The notes under the pieces are model-generated. The model was not told the origin of the DNA. It did no database searches and saw nothing but the letters and a program-made list of their open reading frames with translations. Both the position numbers and the translations under genes were made by a program. A stretch of DNA of 64,000 nucleotides from Uranotaenia lowii (Eukaryota; Arthropoda; Insecta; Diptera; Culicidae), in assembly GCF_029784155.1 (NCBI RefSeq), contig NC_073692.1:158687582-158751581 (forward strand), given 5' to 3'. Below are positions 46,121 through 56,964 of this stretch, piece after piece. The stretch's first letter is position 1. Each line of letters opens with the position of its first letter.

Positions 46121-47485
46121 TACATTTTGAGCTGTTATCACAATTGAACAATTTTAATAATGTTCAATAGTTTTTAATTTAATTTAAATCTTTCAAAATT
46201 AAGTTAATTGAATAAGAAATGGTTACGATAAATTATGAATTCAATTATAAAAATAAAATTCAATCATGGGGATTTTATGGTATGTAATACAAAATTACAT
46301 TAAAATTGTGAAAATTAGATTATTGGTTGAAACTTGTTATCAATTATGCTTCAAATTCTATAGAAAGCACGAACAAAAATTGTGTTTTTCACCTACTGTA
46401 TTAGTACTTTTGCTCAAAAGCTAAAAGAGCAATTGTTTGATTTCTACGCAAAAAGTGAAATATATTTTCATTAATTCTGTCATCACTTTAAAAATATTAC
46501 TCACAATGGTATTTTTTGCCAAATATTCGGTGAAGCAGACGGTACTTTTGAACACATTTTAAGCTTATTTACGATTTTTCATGTTCAGAATATTCGTTTC
46601 ATTGAATACTTGAAAAGGGCCAATAGTCGGTATTCGACCGTTCGCACTATTCGGTACATCTCTAATGATATCCATTCAATTTTCGAAAAATACTGAAAAT
46701 ACTATTTCTAAAACTAGAGGTTATGGATAAAATCTGAAATTGAGTTCTGAAATTTATTTCCAAAATTAGTTTTTAAAGCATAGGCTCCAAAAGCTTGACA
46801 ATTTTTTAACTTTCCCCAGGTGACTATTGCGTCATGCCCGACTATTTTCTTGGAAACAAGGCAATCGCTCAAGTTGAACATTCGGAAGACATTTTTAAAA
46901 TTTTTGACCAACAAGGGTGGATTTAAGGATTCACTCCAATTATATCGCTGTTTTGAACTCATCTACACAATTATATTTAAAATTTTGAGTAGATATCCAG
47001 CTAAATAGTTTAGGTTAAAAAATCCACTCTGAATCAGAAAATTTGGTTATTTCAATTGCAATTTATTATGAATTTTCACTGAAATATTGAAATAGTATTA
47101 AATTTCAGAAATTAACTCTTTATTCAATATGTTTTTATTTAATACAAACATTTTAAAAAAGTTTGAAAATATTGAGAGCATGAAGGAAACATACGACTTT
47201 TCACTTTTCTCATAAATAATTCGTTGCAAATGAGTTACTTTTTCTTTTGATTCAGTTCCAGCTTCATACCTAAGAATATGATTTTGATGTTCTTATTTTA
47301 GAATTAAATTTATATTTAAAAAATGAAGAATTCGAACTAGAATTAGTAATAATTCAACAATAAATACTTCAGAAAAATAATTAAATATTCAGTTTTAAAT
47401 TCATAGCAATTATTAACAAACACTTTTCAGGGTTTTACCCTGATATGATGATTCTCAGTAATAATATTGTGGATAACTTGAAATT
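46121..47485. other. AT-rich stretch inside the 8.0-kb element
   Basis: No coding or structural feature is supported. Confidence 0.35.
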
Positions 47486-47679
47486 ATTTTTTTTTTGTTT
47501 CGATTATAGTCGTTTTACCATTTTTATGGCATTCGCGACTTTATCAACGGTGCAGTTGACGGATCGTTAATGAAAAACTATCCGGTACAACTGTGTTCGA
47601 TGTTTGCTCTTGGGCTCGAACTCGCGGACATCGGCTCAGGAGACAACAGACTTGCCAACTGAGCTATATCACAAGCCCC
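47486..47679 (-). repeat. tRNA-derived SINE
   Basis: The minus strand starts GGGGCTTGTGATATAGCTCA and continues GTTGGCAAGTC. The A-box-like TAGCTCAGTTGG lies about 15 bases in, and the B-box-like GAGTTCGAGCCC follows near 47613-47624. The body is unrelated to tRNA and ends in AAACAAAAAAAAAA. The flanks ATTTTCAAAG and AATTTCAAG may be a diverged target duplication. The tRNA head is not a functional tRNA gene. Confidence 0.7.
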
Positions 47680-48196
47680 TTTGAAAATTTTTGTTTTTAC
47701 ATTTTCTTCTACGAAATTGTGTGTTTAATTATCATTTATGAAATGATATTTATATCGGAAAACTCCTTAAAGAATTCTTTAAGTTATAATTTTTAAACTA
47801 CTAAATGTAAAAATTACGAAAGTTATCTTTTTATCAACACTTTTTCGCAGTGAACATCTTAGATTCGCAGATTGTTTCATAAAAGGGTATCAAAATGAGT
47901 ATATTGAGGAAATTTGATAAAAGTTTTCACTATTTTTCTATAATTTCAAATTTTTCAAATTACAAACCTAAAAGTTTACAAACCTACAAAATACAAGTCT
48001 TATTTGCAACTGCAAACTACCCCCCACCCCCTCCATTCTCCACTCTGTTTCCCAAAATAAACATTTTTTCACCAGATATTTACGATCCTTCTTATCGACT
48101 GATTTCTGAAATTTTGTAATATCACCCCCCCTCAAGAGCCAACTCTAGGACCGCCCCTGTGTTCGAGGAAAAGTGCGAAGTTTGGCTTATGATTAA

Positions 48197-48629
48197 AGAT
48201 TTTAATAAACTGACAGTGTTGGGTAGGACACAAATAATGATACATTGAGCCAAATAAAATAAATAAAATTTAATAAAACAATATTTTTTTTAATAGTTTG
48301 AAAGTGTATTTATGATTTCAGGACAAGTCTATATATGGCGAAAAAAAAATTATTTACATAATTTCATCATTGGAATATATTTGAGTACGAAATATGTTTC
48401 TTTGATTGTTACAAACCTTGCAGTGTAGAGGAAGGAGGGACAAAGCAACACCGATAGTTTTATTAGACTACCTAAGCCCCTTAAAAAACCAAAACTTTGT
48501 CTTATAGCCTGCTTTAAAACTTTAAATGTTACTTGGGGAGGCAAGTCTTTATTCATATTATATTTGGCATAATTTGAAAACTTATTAGACAAATGCAGCG
48601 AAATACTAAAAATGATTTTATAGTAGTTC
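48197..48629. other. ITmD37E 3' flank and intron
   Basis: This stretch follows the transposase stop and should hold the 3' TIR of the ITmD37E element. I could not pair it with a 5' TIR upstream of 38199. Confidence 0.35.
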
Positions 48630-48637
48630 GTGAGCAT

Positions 48638-49415
48638 TAGACTGCCCCAAATTTGTATGGGAAATTCAAAACCTGTGAAATGTTATACGCTGCAGGCTAA
48701 AATTGATCCTAGGCCTAGTACTAGATCTCATGCCAAATTTGGGCCAGATCGGATCACGGGAAGGGGTCGCTCAACGAGCCTGAAGTTTGTATGGGATTTT
48801 GAGACATTTTGTTCGGGAGAAACATGAAAAACCAGTTTTTCATCAATAACTTTGGTTCCCGTCGGCCGATTTCTTTCAAAAACGGGTTTTCTTACAGCCT
48901 AAATTATGAAAAACATTTCATCCGAAGACTGCATATCGATAAGAGTTGAGACAAAAAAGTTATTAGGCTTCCAAAATGGGCTAACTTTTTTAAGGACGGT
49001 ATTCATCACTGTAAATGAGTCGGGGCGGTCGAACTTATTGACGCCTCATTAGCAGTGATGAATACCACCGTAAAAAAAGTTAGCCCATTTTGGAAGTCTA
49101 ATAACTTTTTTGTCTTAACTCTTATCGATATGCAGTCTTCGGATGAAATGTTTTTCATAATTTAGGCTGTAAGAAAACCCGTTTTTGAAACAAATCAGCC
49201 GACGGGAACCAAAGTTATTTATGAAAAACTGGTTTTTCATGTTTCTCCCGAACAAAATGTCTCAAAATCCCATACAAACTTCAGGCTCGTTGAGCGACCC
49301 CTTCCCGTGATCCGATCTGGCCCAAATTTGGCATGAGATCTAGTACTAGGCCTAGGATCAATTTTAGCCTGCAGCGCATAACTTTTTCAAAAGTCGGGTC
49401 ATTTGGGGCACTCTA
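48638..49415. mobile_element. hAT-like foldback element with ~380-bp inverted arms, TSD GTGAGCAT
   Basis: The ends TAGACTGCCCCAAAT and, inverted, TAGAGTGCCCCAAAT belong to long arms that match nearly throughout (for example GATCCTAGGCCTAGTACTAG, CGCTCAACGAGCCTGAAG). They meet at a short spacer near 49026. The perfect 8-bp duplication GTGAGCAT lies at 48630-48637 and 49416-49423. A related single arm is at about 63660-63830. No coding capacity. Confidence 0.85.
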
Positions 49416-49423
49416 GTGAGCAT

Positions 49424-51680
49424 TGGAAGAGGGAAAATATTACATTACATCGACCTCATTACAAACTCATTTAAGCTTATAAAAACAGAGTAAAAGTTTC
49501 AGATCTTGAAAAACGAATTTAGAGATCAATTTTACGAAAATATCATTAAATCATCTATAAACTAAAATTCGAAAAAATTTGGCTTGAAATGCTGCCTAAG
49601 AATTAAAACAAAATTTCAATTAATTTAACAAATTTACTTTATTTTTGAAAGGTGAAATAAAATTAACCGTACCAGCAAGTTTTCTATAAAAAAAAGTTTC
49701 ATAAAACACATGGTACTGAACTATAGGATATATTTAAAAAAAAAAATGTTTGAGAGAACAATTATTTACATGCAAGCCAAGTTGCAGTCCTTTGAACATT
49801 GTTAAGTTAATTGTATTTCAAGAATGAGCATGGCATTCAAGAACAAACGATAATCAATTCACATGCATCCAAATTAAAAGTGCTTAAGGACTCAACTGAA
49901 GACAGTTGTTCCTCTTTTTTCTCGCACCAGCTAAATCGCCACAATATCATCATCTTAGAATGGCAACGTTCAAATTTCCAAAGCCGGACAGAAGGAAGCA
50001 TCATCCTACTGACAGTCGGTAGTGGTAGAGGTAGTGTTGAGAACCAACCATTTCCGGAATCCTCGTTCAAGTCCAAGTCGTACGCCTAGAGGTAGGCATA
50101 CTACTGGCAAACAAGCCGGGCGGCAGTCATAGAAGCGTTAAGGCGATTATCGAGAACAGCATAAGTGTTTGGGATCGCATGAGACTTGCGACGAATGTCT
50201 GTGTGTGTGGATGTGTTCATATTTGTGTTTGTGTTCCCTGGAAGATTTATGTCCAAATGTGTTATGATAAAGGCTGCGATAACTTTATTGGCCCAATATA
50301 ATAGAGACTTGAGTTGTCTTGCGGATTTTTCTCCCATAGCTTTATATTTCGTGTTGCGATTCCTGCACATTTTCCCAGGAAGCGATCCACTCGGGCCCTG
50401 CCAAAGCTTATGGCATCGGAAGCGCTCCAGCTACAACAGCAGAAGAAGAAAGAAAAGCTCCCACTTTATTACCAGAAGAGCCCCGGTTGACTATATTCAG
50501 TTTGGCACCAGTTGGCATATCGGCTGGGGAAATAACGATTGGAAACGTTAAGCCAATACGACAGAAACTTCCCGTTCCAAGTGGATTCCTTCCTTTTTTT
50601 TGAGTTGCTTGTCTGGCCCCCGGTACAATCATCTGCACTAAAATCCGGATGCTATGGGTGAGGGAATGGCTTTTTTTTTGTTATCTGAGGTGGAAGCATG
50701 AATTGATGTCATCGATTAGGGGCCGTGTTGAGTCGTTGAAAGTTTTATCGCATTCCTGGTGAAAAATGATACCCATACTCCTTACACGTCTATCATTTTT
50801 TGTAATTTCTTGAAGTTGAAACTTAAAATTTTTGATAATCTTTTTTGGTTTTAGTTGTTCTAATAGGATAAATTTGAATCTTTTTGTGAAGTTCCATTTC
50901 AAAATCTGCAGCACAAATTTCCCTCAAATCTCAATCAATCACCCTTCAAAATTGCCGTGATTTTATCTTATTTATTCAACAATTGAAAAATTAAATTCAT
51001 CAGTCAGCCAGTAAACAACTACCTGGAAGCTGTTTGAAATAAACTCTTCGGTTGAATAAAATTTCCAGCACATCAAATATGTATCAGGAAAGGAACCTCG
51101 CCATCCGTGTAAAAAACGAACGAATGAACCAAGCCCAACCGAACGATGAGCCCGAAAAAAATCAATGCAATTGTAATTTTTGCTGATTGCGTCATATTGG
51201 ATGAAGTCCGTGCGATTCTGACACCGAAACAATAATAAAAACAAACGGAAAATGGAAAATCTTGCCATCCACTCCGGTTCGTTGTCTGTATTATTTTACC
51301 CCACAGCCCGACTCACATTACCCACCTGCCCACCTTTTTGGGCTCCGGGTAAATTTGCCCTTCCTTGGCGGGTACTTTACTTTTATTTTTTTGTTATTTT
51401 ATTACAACCAATTTGTGTCCCGGGACTACCACCCGACCGGACTGGGTTGCGATTCGATTGGGTGGATGCCATTTTAAGAGGGTTGTCTGGGTAAATAAAA
51501 GTCACCGGGCGCGGTGCGGTAATGTTCCGTTCCGATTTAAGATTATGATGGCACATTGTTTCACCCTGCCCCATTGAGCCCCGTTCGTTATATGATATTT
51601 CGAATATTAATCGAGCAGATATATTGTTGAAAAAGATGTGGGAGCGTCACCAGCTTTGGGTTCAGCGAAATGGTTCTTTG
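49424..51680. other. Intron with some GC-richer patches, no gene seen
   Basis: The patches at about 49970-50660 and 51260-51600 are GC-richer than the rest. They give only short frames without a recognisable domain. They might be conserved intronic DNA. Confidence 0.35.
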
Positions 51681-51689
51681 ACCCGATCA

Positions 51690-51905
51690 GAATTGAAAAA
51701 AAACTAAACTAAATTAAGATGAGATATTTTGATATTTATCTTTTTCCTATCTGGATGAGTTATAATTTAGTACTCGTAGGATGATAAAATATCTCTAATC
51801 ACATAAAAAAGTTCATAAGACCATAACTAAATCATATCAACCGTTGTTATATTTTAAACAAAATTATAACTTATCCAGATAGGATATATCAAATAAAAAT
51901 CTCAT
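51690..51905. repeat. Small palindromic repeat, family A copy 1
   Basis: CCTATCTGGATGAGTTATAA (51746) pairs with TTATAACTTATCCAGATAGG (51866) in an inverted arrangement, and the outer ends carry GAGATATTTTGAT. It is related to the nested copy at 52269-52928. Confidence 0.5.
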
Positions 51906-51999
51906 GGTTATTGTATGCAAAAAAGTCGATAAGAGTCTGAGAGAGAGAGAGAGAGAGATTCAAACTCATCATTTTTCCAAAACCATCCCATTCTACCAG

Positions 52000-53112
52000 C
52001 AGAGATGTCAACTGTTTTTTTTAGAAATGTCTGGAAGATTTAGAAAAAAAATATCTGGAAAAGTCTGGATGGCGAACTTTATAGGTGACGACCTTTTTTT
52101 TGGTCGGCAGATCGCAATATTACAGTGCCGGAAATAATACTCATTACTTGAAAATAATCATAGGTACATTCTATACACTATCAATGCCTAAATCCATCAT
52201 GGTGGTGTCGGCTGTACTACGTTCTATGCTTAACTTTCTGTTTTACAACCATCTTCGTGGTATTCCTTCCCGATCAGGAGAGCATATCAAAATAATAACT
52301 CAAACGTATCTCATCAAGATATTTACATCTGATTCAGTTATAATTAAGTACTCCAAATTTTCGATTTTAAGTTTCTCCATTCTGAATTATATCTTATTCT
52401 GATAGACAAACTTGAATGGGGTTGAGCTCATTTTCAATGATCAAGATTTTTTTCGGATTGTCCTGAAATAAAATGATTATATCTTATTTTGATATACGTA
52501 CAACTTTTTCTGAAACACGGACATCGAAGTCAACGGCTCAAACCTTACATTAACGAGTTTTGCTCAACAGATTCATAAAATTGAATCAAATTTTTGGGAA
52601 ACCAAAAATGGGGCATGGTTTTATCCAATAATGTGGTTTATTGACCTTCCACTAGAAAATTTTCTCGAAGTACTCATATCTTGATAAGTTATAATTTTGA
52701 TATAATTTGTTCTGTCCAATATCAAACTATGCTATCTGAACGAGATATAATCTTGATAGGAGCATATCTAAAACTGATATAATTTAGCTATGATCGTATA
52801 GATTTTTTGATATAATTTGAGATATTTTAACATCCTACGAGTACTGAATTATAACTCATTTAGATAGAAAAAAATAAGTATCAAAATATCTCATTTTAAT
52901 ATAATTTTGTTTTTCTCTCCTGATCGGGTTACTTTTCAATTGCTAATTCGAATCATTTCCTGCCATTTTGCACCGAGAATACTAAATTTTGACTATTTTG
53001 TCAAGTCTGGAAATGTCTGGAAGAAATGACTAAAGTCTGGAAGTCTGGAAACCAAAAAAAAATCTGACAAAAGTCCAAGATCTCGACAAAATCTGGAAGA
53101 TTGACATCACTA
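52000..53112. mobile_element. hAT-like element, TIR YAGWGATGTCAA, TSD YCTACCAG
   Basis: The left end CAGAGATGTCAACTG and right end (inverted) TAGTGATGTCAATCT bracket 1.1 kb. The flanks TCTACCAG (51992-51999) and CCTACCAG (53113-53120) differ at one base. Words such as GTCTGGAAGATT recur inside both ends. A second TIR element (52269-52928) is nested within. Confidence 0.7.
52269..52928. mobile_element. Nested TIR element, family A copy 2
   Basis: CCCGATCAGGAGAG (52269) pairs with CTCTCCTGATCGGG (to 52928). The subterminal words TTATAACTCAT and GAGATATTTTGAT occur in both orientations. It lies inside the hAT-like element at 52000-53112. Confidence 0.5.
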
Positions 53113-53120
53113 CCTACCAG

Positions 53121-54039
53121 CAGCATGTTTTTGCCTACTGCTCCACCTGAGCTTGTTAGGAAGTGGAAGTATATTTTCCTACTGATTCTGCATCGGCCTA
53201 AGCAGGCTGCTTGTTTATAAGGGCGTTTTTTACAAACGCGCAAGGACAGGCAGGCAATTTTAGCTTTATTATGGTCAGCAAAATTTCGTTTAGACTAGAG
53301 CATTAATCTTTAAAAAGCTAAAGCGCATTCTATAACATCTCCAGACCTCTAATAAAGCCAAAATCCTAGAAACATCACCATGTCCTATCATTATGCTATA
53401 TCGTTTTGGACACCAAAGCTTTTAAAAAGCTATTATCAAACATGTCAGTACTATTGGTTTTTTCTTTCAAATTCTGTGAGATCTCGGAGTTTTTTTTTAT
53501 TTTTTCCAGCAACCATGAAGGTTGATTAATGATTATTACGTTATTCAGATATGATCTGGTAAAATAAATAGCCAAAACACCAATAATGTTTAACCTTCTA
53601 CAGTCAGTCAAGATTTTAGGTAAAATGTGTATGAAATAGTATCTCAAAATAAATGCGCCTCGTCAAATCTGATGGTCAATCATGATGGAATTGATGTAAA
53701 ATAGGCCTGAATAAATATATTCAAATGCTTCCATTGTGAATCCATCAACATGGTGTCATTTTGTGATCTTCGATTTTGCAACCAACATGGCGTTAGTCAA
53801 TTTAATGCATAATAGCTTTTTAATGGTTAGATGAATAGCTTATTAGTTTTATTATGGTTTAATGAACACCACTTAAAAAGCTAAGATATGCCGTTTCTCT
53901 CGCAAGCCAACCAATTACACGCTTAGGATGAGTTCCTCATTTCTTAGTTGTTAAACATTAATACAGTAAATGAGGACCAACTTTTTGAATGAAAAGGGAT
54001 TGGTTGTGATTGACCCGTGGAATAAACCATGAGTTGAAA
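53121..54039. other. Intron, no gene seen
   Basis: No supported feature. Confidence 0.35.
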
Positions 54040-54600
54040 TCATTTGGATTTTAATATGCGCATATTAAAATCCAAGATGGCGGCTTCCGCTGAACTTTGA
54101 AATATTGTAAATGACTTAAAATCGCATGAAATCCCCACAATATTGGTATTAGGAGGAAAGGCCAAACGAGTAAAAGACAAATTTCAACATCTGATGCCAT
54201 CTTGAAATCCAAGATGGCGCCATCAGCTCAATTTTCAATGCAATAAATGACAAAAAGTCGCATTAAACCGGCAATATATGTTTATTGGGTGAAAGGGCTA
54301 AACTAGAAGAAGTCGAATTTTTCCTTTCTGGTTTAATCAGTTTAAGCCAAATTTCTCTAACAGACGCCATCTTCAAATCCAAGATGGCGACTTTCGCTGA
54401 ACCTTAAAATGCTGTAAATAACTAAAAATCGCAAGAAACTCCCACAACATGGCTATTTGCTAAAGGGCTAAACTAGAAGAAGTCAAATTTTGCTATCAAA
54501 CGCCATCTTGAAATCTAAGATGGCGGCTTCCACTGAACTTTTATATTCTGCAAATGACTAAAAACCGCATGAAAGCTTTACAACATGGGTGGCCAACATT
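54040..54600. repeat. Dispersed ~160-bp satellite units with the word CAAGATGGCG
   Basis: About three and a half degenerate units follow one another. Each contains CCATCTTGAAATCCAAGATG, then CTTCCGCTGAACTTT, TGTAAATGACTAAAAATCGC and AAAGGGCTAAACTAGAAGAAG. A perfect 28-bp palindrome centred near 54061 (core AATATGCGCATATT) opens the array. Further units occur at about 57960-58090, 61635-61920 and 63205-63445. Confidence 0.7.
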
Positions 54601-55249
54601 TTTAACAGGCGAGCCAAATTTTGAAGATGAGATAGGCGGGCGGGCCACACCACCATTTAAAAAAAAATTTTTCAGAGCAAATAAATGAATAACTGGATTT
54701 CAGTGATGATTCGGTACAGGTTTCTTCTGGTTCTACTAGGATTAATTGGAAAAATAATTTGAATTTTTTTTTTAAAGCTCGTATTTTAGCCCAAATTATT
54801 ATTTTCATTACTAAATTATAAACATTTTACGACCGAAATAACATTTGTGCTTACCCAGATCAAATTAAATATCGATATAAATTATACAGAGCCGGGATTA
54901 TGTCAAATTCATAAGTTTTTAATTTATGGTTGAAACTTCTGGTAGGTGAATTTGTTGCAGGAATATGTCAAATAGTGTGGGAATTCCACAATATATTAAT
55001 TTTTTTCAAGGGTCTTAAAATTTTTCAAACAAAGAAAAAACAATTTTTGTCTTCTGTAATCTGTTGAATTTTCTGACTTTTATTTAAAAAAAGAACAGAC
55101 AGAATGATGTGATAATATGTCATGCAGTCAATGCAAACGTCTTGAAAAAAATTCCAATTCACTATAAACATTTGCGTACTGCTTCAAGAATGCCCATTTC
55201 AGATGTCGTAGTTTAATCGGCAGCGTTGCACAAAAAAGAACGATCATTT
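54601..55249. other. AT-rich intron, no gene seen
   Basis: The words GGTGGCCAACATTTTTAAC and GGCGGGCGGGCCACAC near 54588-54650 may be a hAT MITE end without its partner. Nothing else is seen. Confidence 0.3.
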
Positions 55250-55566
55250 ATTTTTTTTTTCAAACCAAAGTGTGTAGAAACTTAATTCAGCCACACCATC
55301 ATCATAGTTTACAAACTGATCTATCTTCAGGAATTCAAAATGCAGTTTCAAATGAAATGCGTACTATAAAATTAAATTTTCAAACAGTCTCCGCGGCTAT
55401 AGAAACATCCAAAGAATCCTTTTTTTTTTTTTCAAATTTCGACACTATCCAAACAGATACAAAAAAATTAAGATTGAAAATGAAACTGATGATAGAGGTG
55501 TCGGAACTTAAAAACCATACTCTTTTCTTTCCGGCAAAGTCGAAAAAGCTACGTTTTATCATTTAA
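55250..55566 (+). pseudogene. LINE ORF1 fragment related to 30403-31479
   Basis: The frame holds SGIQNAVSNEMRTIKLNFQT and VSAAIETSKES. This aligns with ETVQNAVAKEMQTIKNEFKS and VTAAIEASQDF of the intact ORF1, then continues with FDTIQTD and LMIEVSELK. It is a short, frame-damaged piece of a related element. No polymerase part follows. Confidence 0.65.
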
Positions 55567-56084
55567 AAAAATCATGATATTCATGGTTTACGTTCTTCCT
55601 TTTATTGATTCTTTTCATCATATTTGAAAAGTTGTTTTTTTTTTTAATTTTGAGAGCATTGTTTATTTTTTTTAAATTCGCACTAGTTAAAAAATCATGG
55701 TTGAGATACAATTTAAAAAATAAATCAAAGATCTAAGTTTGACAATGACAGCACATTTTTAACATATTTATCTACAATAGAATAAGTGTTTTAACTGTTT
55801 TAACAGAATAATAACGAAGATTTTCAATAGTTTTGAACTTTTGCGAATGTATCATCGATATGGGGAAAACTTTATAATCTGACGGTTGTGTGGTAAGCTT
55901 CCTTTTCCGTAAGATAACAAACTATGTTTGTTTTTTGCGACTTTAAAACACATGATACTTTGCAGCTTCCTAAATTAATATTTCAGGGTATGAGATTTAA
56001 CATTTTTCCGATACAAAAACCATATTTGAAATCCACATTCCTTTTTTTTCAGCAGATATTAAAACATGGCACATCAAAACGCAT
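55567..56084. other. AT-rich intron, no gene seen
   Basis: No supported feature. Confidence 0.35.
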
Positions 56085-56097
56085 TAACAGATTTTCA

Positions 56098-56407
56098 CTC
56101 ATTTTAGTGGTTTGTGCCAACGTAAGAACTTTTAACTACACAAATAACACACGACGTATTACAGGACACGACACTTAACGTTCTTACTAACGGAAAAAAA
56201 AGGAACTAAAATTACCTTTTTGTCGACCGGTTTCGGGCTCGATGTTGCCCATCTACAGGACGATGTCCGACGATGTCGGACATCGTCCTGTAGATGGGCA
56301 ACATCGAGCCCGAAACCGGTCGACAAAAAGGTAATTTTAGTTCCTTTTTTTTCCGTTAGTAAGAACGTTAAGTGTCGTGTCCTGTAATACGTCGTGTGTT
56401 ATTTGTG
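56098..56407. mobile_element. Palindromic retro-insertion (Penelope-like candidate), 13-bp TSD
   Basis: A perfect palindrome with arms 56137-56272 and 56274-56409 is centred at 56273. A one-sided tail of about 39 bp (56098-56136) separates the left arm from the flank. TAACAGATTTTCA is duplicated exactly at 56085-56097 and 56408-56420. The layout (palindrome, one-sided tail, 13-14-bp duplication) mirrors the insertion at 6145-6763, although the sequences differ. The arm carries CTGTAGATGGGC...GCCCGAAACCGGTC (56288-56321), again hammerhead-like. Confidence 0.6.
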
Positions 56408-56420
56408 TAACAGATTTTCA

Positions 56421-56962
56421 AATGAAATATTTTAAAAATGTTAGCATTGAAAATCTATGTGATAAATAATAAATAAGCTACATAAACTATTGAATAGCAC
56501 CGTCTGCATAAAATGAGCAAATTTCAAAACTGGGTGAACACCTGAAGGCATCTTGTGCAAATTGCCATATAAAGTATCGATTTTTCCGTTATATTTACAG
56601 TAAAAATTTCGTTGGTTTCAATGGAAGCTAACAAATGAAGAAAATTCTTCCTTCTCAACTGCCTAAAATACTACACTTTTAAAAATAAATAGTTCAATTC
56701 GTTATTAAATATGTTTTGATTTTTGGTATAATATCGTACTAAATTTTACATTTTTTTTTTTAAATATCATATTACTCTTTTCATGAAGCCATTAAAAACC
56801 AGTCTAAATTTAAACTAGTGTCATGCAACCATTTAGGAGCTCTTATCGCTTTAAGAATTATGGCATAGGTAATCAAATAAGAATAATTCATCGCAGTACA
56901 TATCTGTTATTCGAAATTACTGTTCATGTGTTAAATATTGTAAAATTAAAAAAACACATGAG
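56421..56962. other. AT-rich intron, no gene seen
   Basis: No supported feature. Confidence 0.35.
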
Positions 56963-56964
56963 TA

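Larger units (their letters stand above)
40187..48159. mobile_element. 8.0-kb hAT-like element, TSD TGTTCGAG, TIR CAGGSGCGGTCCTA
   Basis: The left end CAGGCGCGGTCCTA and right end TAGGACCGCCCCTG are inverted with one mismatch. The perfect 8-bp duplication TGTTCGAG sits at 40179-40186 and 48160-48167. Removing the block restores the ITmD37E frame exactly (SHVRG then KVRSLAYD). No transposase frame is present in nearly 8 kb. The size comes at least partly from nested insertions, including a 4.2-kb TIR element, a PIF-like MITE, a TGAGGCCCT MITE and a SINE. Confidence 0.85.
38199..48196 (+). pseudogene. ITmD37E-type (Tc1/mariner superfamily) transposase, split by three insertions
   Basis: This is a dead DDE transposase. 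It starts MRGLTPKKRK at 38199 and has several early frameshifts. Recognisable blocks are IMDDETYVKLNYKTLRG (first aspartate, 38604), KFGKKVVVWQA, FWHDLASCHNAKDTL (second aspartate, 38881) and NPPNCHEARPIE (glutamate, 39685). The spacing between the second aspartate and the RPIE glutamate is about 37 residues if the local frameshift is repaired. That matches the ITmD37E group known from mosquitoes. The C-terminal codons KLMSHVRG continue after 48167 as KVRSLAYD and stop TAA at 48194-48196. Insertions at 38921-39541, 39745-40102 and 40187-48159 separate the pieces. Confidence 0.8.

Noticed and set aside
47600..47679. Possible tRNA gene on the minus strand
   Set aside because: A- and B-box-like words are present, but the sequence continues into an unrelated body and A-rich tail and does not fold as a full tRNA. 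It is a SINE head.
49970..51600. GC-richer intronic patches as possible exons
   Set aside because: No frame with family resemblance and no paired splice sites that keep phase with the Sidestep-like exons.
51681..53112. Apparently interleaved inverted repeats (ends at 51681, 52000, 52929 and 53112)
   Set aside because: A second left end at 52269 pairs with 52928, so the elements are adjacent and nested, not interlocked.
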